NCBI RefSeq assembly: GCF_000454065.1
Contig: NZ_KE695650.1
Coordinates: forward strand, 475,796-539,795
Source of the DNA: Brevibacillus thermoruber 423
GTDB lineage: Bacteria > Bacillota > Bacilli > Brevibacillales > Brevibacillaceae
Length of the DNA: 64,000 nt
Direction of reading: 5' to 3'
Below, piece after piece: positions 53,756-61,303 of the stretch. The position numbers and the translations under genes were made by a program. Every line of letters begins with the position of its first letter. The first letter of the stretch is position 1. Under the pieces are notes generated by a model. That model had not been told where the DNA came from. It did no database searches and was given only the letters and a program-made list of their open reading frames with translations.

Positions 53756-53941
53756 TCAACGGGAGACGAGGTATATACCGACAACAAGAGTAAATACCCC
53801 GAAGATTCTGCCAAAGATGGTGACGGCATCTGACGGCTCTGCATCTTTGAATGTCCATCCTTCCGTTAGAAACCACAAGATTTGCGGAGAGATGATGGAC
53901 AACAGGCCATGCAGAATGAGAAGTACACCAAAAAGGAACAT
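53756..53941 (-). CDS. small membrane protein, DUF6199-like
   Basis: A 61-residue protein with two membrane helices (about 2-20 and 43-60) joined by a loop with FLTEGWTFKDAEPSDA, a pattern I associate with DUF6199-type proteins of Bacillales. The site AAAGGAGG is ideally placed. No function is known. Confidence 0.65.
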   Translation of the reverse strand: MFLFGVLLILHGLLSIISPQILWFLTEGWTFKDAEPSDAVTIFGRIFGVFTLVVGIYLVSR

Positions 53942-54045
53942 GTTGGCCTCCTTTGGATCATGATAACTACTTTCATGTTACGTTTTTTTGCATGAAACGT
54001 TTCGATAGGTTTCGGGTTCTGCTACTTCCAAATACACGGAGGAAT

Positions 54046-54077
54046 GCAAAAAGCCGGACTAGCCAGTATAGTCCGGC
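54046..54077 (-). terminator. rho-independent terminator of the 88-residue membrane protein gene
   Basis: A perfect 9-bp stem (54053-54061 with 54069-54077) followed on the minus strand by five T residues. Confidence 0.88.
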
Positions 54078-54124
54078 ATTCCTTTCTAAACCTGCTCCAT
54101 TACTGGAAGAAGAACATGATTGCG

Positions 54125-54391
54125 TTATGCTTTCTTTTTAAACGCTCGTATAACAGAACGAATTGCAGTATAGAAAAGCAGAGCCCAGCCGATCAATATG
54201 CCGTAACCGATAATCAATATCAGGATTGGCACGTATTTTGGAGTACTTGGCGAATCAGTAGAAAAACCTGCCATTAGCAGCGGAATGGCAAAAAGCGCCC
54301 ACGCTGAAGAACCAAGTAGAATCAGGCATCCCCCTGTTAAAACAATCACGATCCAAGCCCATATGGGTTGTTTTGTCTTATGTTTATTCAT
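54125..54391 (-). CDS. small membrane protein of unknown function
   Basis: An 88-residue protein with two strongly hydrophobic segments (about 10-40 and 53-75) and a basic C-terminus (AFKKKA). GGAGAGG lies 8 bases before the start and a terminator follows, which supports a real gene. I do not recognise it; its base composition is more AT-rich than the main body of the window. Confidence 0.65.
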   Translation of the reverse strand: MNKHKTKQPIWAWIVIVLTGGCLILLGSSAWALFAIPLLMAGFSTDSPSTPKYVPILILIIGYGILIGWALLFYTAIRSVIRAFKKKA

Positions 54392-54501
54392 GTTGAAACC
54401 TCTCCACCTGGGTATTAAAAAATTGGTAGTGCATGTAAAAGATAGTGTAAATGATCAAGTTACGTAACACAACACACGATAGGATGGATGGAGGTACGAG
54501 A

Positions 54502-54624
54502 ATGGGGATGAAAGTCGGAACGTACGATTCGGACAGTCAGGAGAAGCGGATCAAAGCCGTCCATATCCCGATTTCTCAACAGACCAAGAAGGTGCAAAAA
54601 GGCGGTGTGCCATCGCAATCATGA
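54502..54624 (+). CDS. possible 40-residue protein
   Basis: An open frame with GGAGGT 8 bases before its ATG and a hydrophilic, lysine-rich product (MGMKVGTYDSDSQEKRIKAV..., ending VPSQS). It could be a real small gene or the remains of a longer one. The region between it and the next gene is otherwise empty. Confidence 0.35.
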   Translation: MGMKVGTYDSDSQEKRIKAVHIPISQQTKKVQKGGVPSQS

Positions 54625-54714
54625 AGAGTTGAGCCAAGCGGGAGGACGAACCGGATGCATTTCACTGGACCATCAAGAACGCGGGCTGATTTCCCACAAC
54701 AGTACCAGAGGCCG

Positions 54715-54957
54715 TCAGAAGATTGTTTCGACAACGACGCTGCCCCAAATGTCTGCAAGGCAATGGCCGTCAATCCTCCCATGTTCAAGCAGCTCATTAT
54801 ACGTGGTGAATGTTTGAAATGATCCCTGGAATTCGGACAAAACCCAACCCGTTTGAGCCTGCGTAATGGAAAATCTACGGCTCTTGTACACAAACTCGAT
54901 CTCATGGCCGATCTGCACATCACGTCTCAGGTCGTCATACGAATCATCCACAATCAT
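54715..54957 (-). CDS. hypothetical protein
   Basis: About 80 residues (IVDDSYDDLRRDVQIGHEIE, then FVYKSRRFSITQAQTGWVLS and ADIWGSVVVETIF). The alternation of strands and the aromatic residues look like a genuine small fold, similar to hypothetical proteins of other Bacilli. The start is unsure: the frame opens at 54987, ATG 54957 lies directly after GAGGTG, and GTG 54951 has the best spacing. Confidence 0.5.
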   Translation of the reverse strand: MIVDDSYDDLRRDVQIGHEIEFVYKSRRFSITQAQTGWVLSEFQGSFQTFTTYNELLEHGRIDGHCLADIWGSVVVETIF

Positions 54958-55259
54958 CACCTCGTGTTTGAAGATACCATGGTTCACAAGGTTTCACCAT
55001 TCATTCCGGGGACGTTTATTTCCTGCCTGCGGTGTGAGCTGGCCCAGATCGGCAGTATGGTATCCTATGACAATCACGGTCCCGGCAAGAAATGAGCCGG
55101 CCATGATCCTGGGGGACACGGGAAATATGGGAAAGTCGGGAAAGAACGTTCGCGCCACTGGTACCACACGGCGAAACCATGGTAAAATCAACTTGGAAAA
55201 ATAGAAACCATCTGCTATCCCCAAGGCGCAGGATGTTCCTTTGCAACGGGATCTGTCCA
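54958..55259. other. gap without a supported gene
   Basis: About 300 bases between the 54715 gene and the small frame upstream of the DUF817 gene. I see no terminator, promoter or RNA that I could defend. Confidence 0.3.
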
Positions 55260-55379
55260 ATGAAACAAACGTACACGCCGGTTCCCCCGATGCCCGACTG
55301 TACGCCGGATGCGGGAGAGTCGGGTACCCCGATGACCTTCCGGCAGCAGCCCACATCTGCAGGTGAGGTTATCACATGA
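55260..55379 (+). CDS. possible 39-residue leader protein before DUF817
   Basis: A Pro/Thr-rich hydrophilic frame (MKQTYTPVPPMPDCTPDAGE...) whose TGA stop overlaps the next ATG (ATGA). The overlap suggests coupling, but only a weak CAACGGG-type site precedes it, so it may be chance. Confidence 0.3.
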   Translation: MKQTYTPVPPMPDCTPDAGESGTPMTFRQQPTSAGEVIT

Positions 55380-56170
55380 GACGGTTTGTTCGGCTTCTTC
55401 TGCACTTTACCTATCAGGAGGCGATGTCCTGCCTCTTTCCGGTTTTCATTTTTGCTGCCCTGGCATTGTCCAAGCTCGTCGCCATACCGGGTCTTCCCCG
55501 ATACGACCTGCTGCTCCTGCTTTGCCTGGCATTTCAGGTGCTGATGGTGAAAAGCGGGTTGGAAACAAAGGACGAGCTCAAGGTCATTACCGTGTTTCAC
55601 TTGATCGGCCTGATACTGGAGGTGTTCAAGGTGCACATGGGGTCCTGGTCGTATCCGGAAGAGGCCTACACGAAGATATTTGGCGTGCCTCTCTACAGCG
55701 GTTTTATGTACGCAAGCGTGGCCAGCTATCTGTGCCAGGCGTGGCGCCGTCTGGAGGTCGATATCATGGGCCGGCCGCATCATTTGTTCGTCGTGACGCT
55801 CGGGGCTGCCATCTATCTAAACTTTTTTACCCATCATTATGTTTGGGACATGCGCTGGGTGTTGACCGCCGCTATCTTCGTGGTGTTCTGGCGTACCCGC
55901 GTCACCTTTCGCGTGGCCGAAGAACGCCTGTGGATGCCGCTGCCCCTGTCGTTTTTCTTGATCGGCTTTTTTATCTGGATTGCCGAAAACATCGCGACGT
56001 TTTTCGGTGCCTGGCGTTATCCGCATCAGCGGGAAGGATGGGAGCTGGTGCACCTGAGCAAGATCAGCTCCTGGTTTTTGCTTGTGATCGTCAGCTTTAT
56101 CATCGTGGCTGAACTAAAGTACGTCAAGCAGCAGCTCGTGCAGCACTCCTCTCAGGACAAGCCGGTGTAG
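55376..56170 (+). CDS. DUF817-family membrane protein
   Basis: A 264-residue protein with about eight hydrophobic helices. Characteristic segments include LHFTYQEAMSCLFPVFIFAA, LEVFKVHMGSWSYPEEAYTK, GVPLYSGFMYASVASYLCQA and IWIAENIATFFGAWRYPHQ, as in DUF817 proteins. The function is not known. AGGTGAGG lies before ATG 55376. Confidence 0.85.
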   Translation: MRRFVRLLLHFTYQEAMSCLFPVFIFAALALSKLVAIPGLPRYDLLLLLCLAFQVLMVKSGLETKDELKVITVFHLIGLILEVFKVHMGSWSYPEEAYTKIFGVPLYSGFMYASVASYLCQAWRRLEVDIMGRPHHLFVVTLGAAIYLNFFTHHYVWDMRWVLTAAIFVVFWRTRVTFRVAEERLWMPLPLSFFLIGFFIWIAENIATFFGAWRYPHQREGWELVHLSKISSWFLLVIVSFIIVAELKYVKQQLVQHSSQDKPV

Positions 56171-56375
56171 TCTCCCCGGTAAAAACCTCCAGCCGGTAAC
56201 GAAATGGACGATGATCAAGGCGTGCGCAACCGGTGCTGTCGGCACAAATGTATTGCCGAACCAGACATGCTGCAATGCGCACGCCTTTCCGTCCACATTT
56301 CATTTCATGAAGGGAATTGTTTCGTTTGGTAGAATAAGACCATCGTAGACGATATGTTCTGGCGGGGTGAAACCA

Positions 56376-57362
56376 TTGACGACTCATTTTCGTGCATTGG
56401 TGGTTGAAAAGACGGAAGATTCATTATCCTTGAACGTAAAAGAATTGACCTTCGACGATTTGCCGCACGGTGACGTCACCATTCGGGTCGCGTATTCAAG
56501 CGTCAACTATAAAGACGGTCTTGCATGCACTCCGAATGGCCGGATCGTCAAATCATACCCGTTTGTTCCGGGCATCGATTTGGCCGGCACGGTTGCGGCA
56601 TCGCGCGATCCCCGTTTCCGCGAAGGGGACGACGTGATTGTCACGGGTTACGAACTGGGGGTGTCCCATTTTGGCGGATTCAGTGAATACGCCCGCGTGC
56701 CGGCCGACTGGGTTGTGAAACTGCCGCAGGGGCTGACCTTGAAAGAAGCGATGGCACTCGGTACGGCGGGCTTTACGGCGGGACTGTCCATCCAACGGTT
56801 GGAAGAACACGGGGTGAATCCGGATCGGGGACCTGTTCTTGTAACGGGTGCGACTGGCGGGGTTGGCAGCACAGCAGTGGCGATGCTGGCCAAGAACGGC
56901 TATCATGTGGCAGCAAGCACGGGAAAAGCGTCTGAACATGAGTATTTACATAAGATTGGAGCAGCGGAAATCCTCAGTCGTGACGAGCTGACCGACACCC
57001 GTCCATTGCAAAAAGAGCGGTGGTCGGCTGCTGTGGATCCGGTTGGCGGAAAAACCCTGGCCTCTGTCGTAAGCTCCATCAAATACGGGGGATCTGTTGC
57101 GCTCAGCGGACTGGCAGGCGGATCGGAATTTGCCGGTACGGTATTTCCCTTTATCCTGAGGGGCGTCAATCTGCTGGGAATCGATTCGGTCTACTGCCCG
57201 ATGGACGTCCGTGTGAAGCTGTGGGAGCGATTGGCGGAGGATCTCAAGCCGGAGAACCTGTTGGACAGCATCGGATACGAAATCGCACTGGATGAGATTC
57301 CCTTGGCCGTCTCCGCCATCCTAAAAGGGGACGTGCGCGGAAGAACCATTGTTCGCTTGTAA
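56376..57362 (+). CDS. YhdH/AcuI-type zinc-independent oxidoreductase
   Basis: A 328-residue medium-chain dehydrogenase without structural zinc. FRALVVEKTEDSLSLNVKEL, YSSVNYKDGLACTPNGRIVK, FVPGIDLAGTV, LGTAGFTAGLSIQRLEEHGV, the NADPH site VLVTGATGGVGSTAVAMLA and VLLGIDSV-type LLGIDSVYCPMDVR identify the acrylyl-CoA reductase-like (AcuI/YhdH) group. Enzymes of this group reduce acryloyl-CoA, detoxifying a reactive intermediate. TTG 56376 is favoured over GTG 56367 because GGGGTG is better spaced to it. Confidence 0.88.
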   Translation: MTTHFRALVVEKTEDSLSLNVKELTFDDLPHGDVTIRVAYSSVNYKDGLACTPNGRIVKSYPFVPGIDLAGTVAASRDPRFREGDDVIVTGYELGVSHFGGFSEYARVPADWVVKLPQGLTLKEAMALGTAGFTAGLSIQRLEEHGVNPDRGPVLVTGATGGVGSTAVAMLAKNGYHVAASTGKASEHEYLHKIGAAEILSRDELTDTRPLQKERWSAAVDPVGGKTLASVVSSIKYGGSVALSGLAGGSEFAGTVFPFILRGVNLLGIDSVYCPMDVRVKLWERLAEDLKPENLLDSIGYEIALDEIPLAVSAILKGDVRGRTIVRL

Positions 57363-57410
57363 GCGAATCACATGCCTTGACACCTAACGCTGTCGGGCAG
57401 TTCGTCAGGA

Positions 57411-57444
57411 AAACCTGCCTCCTGCGCGGAGGCAGGTTTTTTTG
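57411..57444. terminator. bidirectional terminator
   Basis: A perfect 13-bp stem (57411-57423 with 57429-57441), loop of 5, T run on the plus side and AAAA on the other, between convergent genes. Confidence 0.93.
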
Positions 57445-57474
57445 CCAACACATCCGTTCCGTTTGAAGCATCGT

Positions 57475-57921
57475 TTATTCCTTCGATCCGGTTCGGACAT
57501 GGATGCACGCTGCTGCCGCAACACTTACCAGAACAGACAAGGGGAATGTCAATAGGTACGCATTTGTAAAATAGGGAACGGCTTCGGCGCTGACGAACAT
57601 CATGACATTTTCCCACGTGACACGGTTCCCTTCCACCGCGACAAAGCAGGCGCCAATCAGAAAAATCAGAAACTTTTCCGAGATGGCGGGGACCATACTG
57701 ATCCACACGGCTGCTCTTGTTGCTCCTCGTTTATGAGAGATCCCTGCGTAAAGACCACCAACAAGATACGGGATGACCACCATAACAGAGCCTATGACCA
57801 GTCCCGAAATGTCTCGATACCGGTCAATCGGCAGCTTCGTGATAGCGGTGTACATCCATGACGTAAGGAATAGGGTAACAAAATAGGAACCTGTAATGAC
57901 ATACCAGCCATTTTTTATCAC
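57475..57921 (-). CDS. membrane protein of unknown function
   Basis: A 148-residue protein with four hydrophobic helices (about 6-24, 38-58, 72-95, 118-140). GTG 57921 has AAGGGGGG 7 bases upstream. I do not recognise the family. A shared terminator follows. Confidence 0.65.
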   Translation of the reverse strand: MIKNGWYVITGSYFVTLFLTSWMYTAITKLPIDRYRDISGLVIGSVMVVIPYLVGGLYAGISHKRGATRAAVWISMVPAISEKFLIFLIGACFVAVEGNRVTWENVMMFVSAEAVPYFTNAYLLTFPLSVLVSVAAAACIHVRTGSKE

Positions 57922-58251
57922 CGCGAGCCCCCCTTGGAACTGGAGTTCATACCGTATGACGAACGGATCGTCTATTTGGTTACGTGAACAACGAAGCGGT
58001 TCGGGAGAGAAATGGAAGGGATACGCTTGACGAAAGGAAAGGGTGCATCTACGGAAACCTCATCCCACGCGAAGATAGAAGTCACGTCGAAAAATATTTT
58101 CGAACGCCTGAAGCAAGAGAACGAGACATTTCCAAACATTTGTTACGAATAGGGAACGAGTGTTTTCCCAAGGAAAGGAGTTTTCGTATGGCGTTTTCTG
58201 TTCGTTTCACATTTTTGTTCCCTTCAATAAGCCGAATATTTCAAATTTTTG
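57922..58251 (+). other. intergenic region with one possible small frame
   Basis: Nothing convincing in the first 265 bases; an ATG-started frame from 57984 has no ribosome site and an uneven composition. A better small frame begins at 58188. Confidence 0.3.
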
Positions 58252-58301
58252 TGGAAACCCTCTTTCCCAGCCTGTATGATGGTACTGACACGAGCTTGTA
58301 G
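58188..58301 (+). CDS. possible 37-residue hydrophobic peptide
   Basis: A frame with an ideal ribosome site (GGAAAGGAG, 7 bases before ATG) encoding a Phe-rich peptide (MAFSVRFTFLFPSISRIFQI...). It covers the likely promoter of the alcohol dehydrogenase gene, which argues against it; it ends 18 bases before that gene starts. Confidence 0.3.
   Translation: MAFSVRFTFLFPSISRIFQIFVETLFPSLYDGTDTSL
58252..58280 (+). promoter_or_regulatory. promoter of the alcohol dehydrogenase gene
   Basis: TGGAAA (58252-58257) and TATGAT (58275-58280) with a 17-base spacer, 40 bases before the start. Confidence 0.45.
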
Positions 58302-58319
58302 AAATCGGGAGGAAACCGG

Positions 58320-59480
58320 ATGAATGCCTTTCACTACTATTGCTCCACGCGTATTGAAATGGGGATGGGCAGGGCTCTCCACCTGCCGGAACTGCTGCAT
58401 TCCCTGCAGGTCGGCTCGTCCATTTTGCTGGTCAGCGACCCCGGCGTGATCCGCGCGGGCCTGGTCGAACCGATCCAGACAGCTTTGGAGGAAGCGGGCT
58501 TTGCCGTGTCGCTGTTTGCGTCGCTCAGCCAAAATCCGCGGGATACGGAATGCTTGGCGGGAGCGGAACAATTCCGTGACAGCGGCGCCGACATGGTGTT
58601 GGCCATCGGCGGGGGAAGCGCCATGGACACGGGGAAAACGATCGCGCTGTGCGGACCAAATGGCGGAACTCCCGCCGATTACGCGGACGGACGGCTTCCC
58701 TACGCGAACATTGCCCCGATCATTTGCGTCCCCACTACAGCCGGGACGGGATCGGAAGTGACCCGCTCCGCAGTCATCACCGAGTCGGCCACCCACCGAA
58801 AAATGACGCTCAAACACGCCGCCTTGCGCCCAACGCTCGCCGTGCTTGATCCCAGCCTGACGCTCAGCGTTCCGCCCGCCGTCACCGCTGCCACCGGCGT
58901 CGACGCCTTGGTTCACGCCATCGAGGGGTATACCTGCAAAGTGACCAATCCGATCTCGCAAGCCCTCGGCGCCCGCGCGATGCAGACGATTGTCTCCGCA
59001 CTGCCGGCTGCTTATGCAGATGGTCGGAACGAAGAGGCCCGTGCCGCCATGCTGGAGGGCAGTCTGCTGGCGGGGCTCTGTTTTGGCTCGGCGGATGTCG
59101 CGGCTGTGCACTGTCTGGCGGAAGCGCTCGGCGGGCTATACGACACGCCCCACGGCGTCGCGAATGCGGTATTTTTGCCTCATGTGCTTCGGTTCAACGC
59201 TGCGGAAAACAAGCCGATGCACGCCAGACTGGCGCGTTACATGGGGTTTGCCGCCGATGCCGACGCGGACGAGCTCGCCGTCGAAAAGCTGATTGACGGC
59301 ATCGAGGCCTTTACGCACGGCCTGGGCATTCCAAAGCTGAAGGACTTGCCGGGTGTCCGCAAAGAGGACTTCCCGCGGATCGTGGAGCTGTCGGTGCAAA
59401 ACGGCTCCACGCCAAGCAATGTGCGGACGATTACGGCGAAGGATTACCTGCGCATTCTGGAGGAGGCGTATCGGTCGTAA
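58320..59480 (+). CDS. iron-containing (group III) alcohol dehydrogenase
   Basis: A 386-residue NAD(P)-dependent dehydrogenase. The nucleotide-binding GGGSAMDTGK and PTTAGTGSEVTRSAVI are typical. Metal ligands are in GVDALVHAIEGY (Asp and His), AVHCLAEALGG (His) and DTPHGVANAVFLP (His), so the site is complete. The physiological substrate (alcohol, lactaldehyde, 4-hydroxybutyrate and others in this family) is not indicated. GGGAGG precedes ATG. A terminator lies 190 bases downstream. Confidence 0.92.
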   Translation: MNAFHYYCSTRIEMGMGRALHLPELLHSLQVGSSILLVSDPGVIRAGLVEPIQTALEEAGFAVSLFASLSQNPRDTECLAGAEQFRDSGADMVLAIGGGSAMDTGKTIALCGPNGGTPADYADGRLPYANIAPIICVPTTAGTGSEVTRSAVITESATHRKMTLKHAALRPTLAVLDPSLTLSVPPAVTAATGVDALVHAIEGYTCKVTNPISQALGARAMQTIVSALPAAYADGRNEEARAAMLEGSLLAGLCFGSADVAAVHCLAEALGGLYDTPHGVANAVFLPHVLRFNAAENKPMHARLARYMGFAADADADELAVEKLIDGIEAFTHGLGIPKLKDLPGVRKEDFPRIVELSVQNGSTPSNVRTITAKDYLRILEEAYRS

Positions 59481-59667
59481 GAAGGACGGAAACAATTGCC
59501 GGTAAAAGTCCCCGGGTGCTTCAAAAATACAGTACAGCGGAAAAAAGGGGAAAGGGAGTTCCTCGAGGGAATACCGGAGCCCCAATGGTTCCAGGCTAAC
59601 AGCGATTCTAAAGCGCTGCATATCTGACGCAATCAACACGATTGGCCGAAGATTGTTTTCCATCACT

Positions 59668-59694
59668 TGCTCCACTGGTAGTGGGGCATTTTTT
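59668..59694 (+). terminator. terminator upstream of the LexA-boxed operon
   Basis: An 8-bp stem with one G-U pair (59668-59675 with 59681-59688), loop of 5, six T residues, ending 2 bases before the next promoter. Confidence 0.8.
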
Positions 59695-59695
59695 C

Positions 59696-59740
59696 TTGCA
59701 TGTTCGCCTCATGTTCGCATATAATACAAACAAACGTTCG
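59696..59740 (+). promoter_or_regulatory. promoter with a LexA box
   Basis: TTGCAT (59696-59701) and a perfect TATAAT (59720-59725), spacer 18. CAAACAAACGTTCG (59727-59740), directly after the -10, fits the Bacillus LexA consensus CGAACRNRYGTTYG except for one base (G to A at position 2). ATGTTCGC also occurs twice, at 59700-59707 and 59711-59718, adding LexA half-site-like repeats over the -35 and spacer. Confidence 0.7.
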
Positions 59741-59762
59741 CATTCACGAGGGGGGAACGACT

Positions 59763-59984
59763 ATGCTCGGGAACTTGCAGCGCTATATGAACAGCGGTCA
59801 GCTTGTCGAGATCATCTATGTGGATCGCCACGGGCGAACGTCGAAGCGAACCGTCCGGATCCATGAGATCAGCAGGGGGAATGTGAAAGCCTACTGTTTT
59901 GCGCGTCGGGCGTTTCGCGTATTTTCCGTTGACAACATCCTTGCCGCTGTGCCAGTGGTGAAACATCGTGCTGCAGGATATTGA
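59763..59984 (+). CDS. WYL-domain-like mini-protein
   Basis: A 73-residue protein consisting of little more than a small beta-barrel of WYL type: SGQLVEIIYVDRHGRTSKRT, IHEISRGNVKAYCFARRAFR then VFSVDNILAAV. WYL domains bind nucleic acid or nucleotide ligands and regulate DNA-damage and defence genes. AGGGGGG lies 6 bases before the start. It is first in the LexA-boxed operon and overlaps the next gene by 17 bases. Confidence 0.7.
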   Translation: MLGNLQRYMNSGQLVEIIYVDRHGRTSKRTVRIHEISRGNVKAYCFARRAFRVFSVDNILAAVPVVKHRAAGY

Positions 59985-60210
59985 ACGGAAGGTGCTCCGC
60001 ATCATCGCCAACTTTTCCGTTGGTCGTCGGCGCACCCCGACGGTGGACGAACTGTGCGTGAAAACCGGCCGCAGCCGCGGCGGCGTCATGGAAGTACTGG
60101 CCGCGTTGGCACGGGAACCGTACATCGAATGGGATCGATCACGCCCGGACGACATCAAGCTGCTGGAAGCGTGGGAACGAAAGGAGACATCAAGATGGAG
60201 CGGAAGATAG
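59968..60210 (+). CDS. small protein resembling only the LexA DNA-binding domain
   Basis: An 80-residue winged-helix-like protein. The pattern LRIIANFSVGRRRTPTVDEL, CVKTGRSRGGVMEVLAALA, YIEWDRSRPDDIKLL parallels the LexA N-domain (RPPTVREIAEA-type, recognition helix, then DPTRPRAIEIL-type wing). There is no C-terminal Ala-Gly cleavage site and no Ser-Lys dyad. GTG 59968 overlaps the preceding gene; the ribosome site is weak (GGTG), so it may depend on coupling. It overlaps the third gene by 16 bases. Confidence 0.6.
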   Translation: MLQDIERKVLRIIANFSVGRRRTPTVDELCVKTGRSRGGVMEVLAALAREPYIEWDRSRPDDIKLLEAWERKETSRWSGR

Positions 60211-60548
60211 AGGATTGGTTCGGATCCATGCGGATGGTACAGCCGGAACAGAAAACAGAAAGCCGGCGTGTGAACGCGGATGAGGGGCTCGCAGGGAGAC
60301 CGGTTGTCGATGAGATCGACTATGATGAGAACTGTTTTCGTATCTATGACTCAACGCAGTACGATTACGCGATCAACGTTACATGGTTCCGGGAAATGTA
60401 CGGAGGACGCGGCGTGTTTGAAACGGCATGGGGGATCGTAAAGCAGATTGACCCGGACGAACGTCGGTTCCTGCTGGTCAGTGATTGGGATTCTGTGTGG
60501 ATTCGGGTAGAGGATGTCGTGCGCGTGACGAAATCGTTCACCGGTTAA
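60195..60548 (+). CDS. YolD-like protein
   Basis: A 117-residue protein whose C-terminal half fits the YolD-like family: FETAWGIVKQIDPDERRFLL then VSDWDSVWIRVEDVVRV. YolD-like genes are SOS-induced in Bacillus and usually precede a Y-family DNA polymerase gene (uvrX/yqjW). Here no polymerase follows. ATG 60195 has AAGGAG 8 bases upstream. It is last in the three-gene operon. Confidence 0.7.
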   Translation: MERKIEDWFGSMRMVQPEQKTESRRVNADEGLAGRPVVDEIDYDENCFRIYDSTQYDYAINVTWFREMYGGRGVFETAWGIVKQIDPDERRFLLVSDWDSVWIRVEDVVRVTKSFTG

Positions 60549-60641
60549 GCTGGCCGCATCATGGAAGAAAGCCGTGGAGGCGGCGCAGATCGTCCGGACG
60601 ATTCGGTTTTGTCCGTCTCTTCGCAGACCGGGTGATTTCGA

Positions 60642-60812
60642 TCAATGTTCATCTTTCGGAACCTTCACCAAAACAACAATCATAAAGGTTGCAATGGGGC
60701 CGAGTAACAGGGAGAGGAAAAACCATAAAAGTCCACTTTGATTTTTTGTCTGGGCCAATCCGGCATTGATCAGCGCCAAGGTTCCCCAGCCAACCGCATA
60801 CTCTTTCGCCAT
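60642..60812 (-). CDS. small membrane protein
   Basis: A 56-residue protein with one or two hydrophobic segments (GWGTLALINAGLAQ and LLWFFLSLLLGPIATFMIVV) ending in KVPKDEH. ATG 60812 has AAGGTG about 10 bases upstream. I do not recognise it. Confidence 0.5.
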   Translation of the reverse strand: MAKEYAVGWGTLALINAGLAQTKNQSGLLWFFLSLLLGPIATFMIVVLVKVPKDEH

Positions 60813-60906
60813 AAAAGCACACACCTTTTTTGGTCATTCCCATTCACCTTACAACAAATCTCTCAATTGGTCAAATGTTGCAAATTGTGGGAGGTAATGA
60901 AGTGAT

Positions 60907-60936
60907 AAACGTCCGAATATAACTATCCGGACGTTT
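60907..60936 (-). terminator. terminator hairpin after the Arg/Cys micropeptide gene
   Basis: AAACGTCCG (60907-60915) pairs with CGGACGTTT (60928-60936); the hairpin begins 5 bases after the micropeptide stop. The T run is short. Confidence 0.6.
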
Positions 60937-60941
60937 GGTGA

Positions 60942-61007
60942 TCAGAAGCAGCGGCGGCGGCGACGGAAACAGCAGCGGCGGCGACGACGTCTGAAACAGA
61001 ATGACAT
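60942..61007 (-). CDS. 21-residue arginine/cysteine micropeptide
   Basis: Read on the minus strand: MSFCF, six Arg, CCF, five Arg, CF, then TGA. So 11 of 21 residues are Arg and 4 are Cys, arranged as two similar F-R(5-6)-C units. GAGGTGG lies 4 bases before ATG, a mother-cell-like -10 box sits upstream at 61036-61044, and a hairpin follows. Arg/Cys peptides of this sort recall protamines or cross-linked spore-coat proteins; the function is not known. Such genes are too short for standard gene finders. Confidence 0.55.
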   Translation of the reverse strand: MSFCFRRRRRRCCFRRRRRCF

Positions 61008-61035
61008 AATACCACCTCTTTCGTGTTTGATACTT

Positions 61036-61044
61036 TATTGTATG
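61036..61044 (-). promoter_or_regulatory. sigma-K/sigma-E-like -10 box before the micropeptide gene
   Basis: CATACAATA on the minus strand fits CATANNNTA (sigma-K) and CATACANT (sigma-E) exactly. I cannot identify a clear -35. The start codon is 29 bases downstream. Confidence 0.4.
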
Positions 61045-61303
61045 AATAATCGCTAGAAATGATTGGACGAACCATGAAGACAAAATGTCCATTTTGTTGT
61101 TGAAGGAACTTTCCCCTCAACCTAATCTGGTTTTCACGCTGGAACGAAACCGACTTTTTCCATAATGTGTAATCGGAGAGGGCAAATTGCAGCAAGAAAG
61201 TGGAAAGGAGGATCATCAAGGCTGCCCTTTTTGAAAAAAGTAAAACCCCCAATGTGGGGGCATATCGTGAATGTTTACAGACGGATAAGACGAGACGATC
61301 TAT

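Noticed and set aside
57984-58301. A 105-residue plus-strand frame before the alcohol dehydrogenase
   Set aside because: No ribosome site at its start and uneven composition; only its last 37 codons have a site of their own.
60923-61252. A 109-residue minus-strand frame ending in Ala/Val repeats
   Set aside because: Its repeat-like end is the out-of-frame reading of the Arg codons in the micropeptide gene, and it has no ribosome site.
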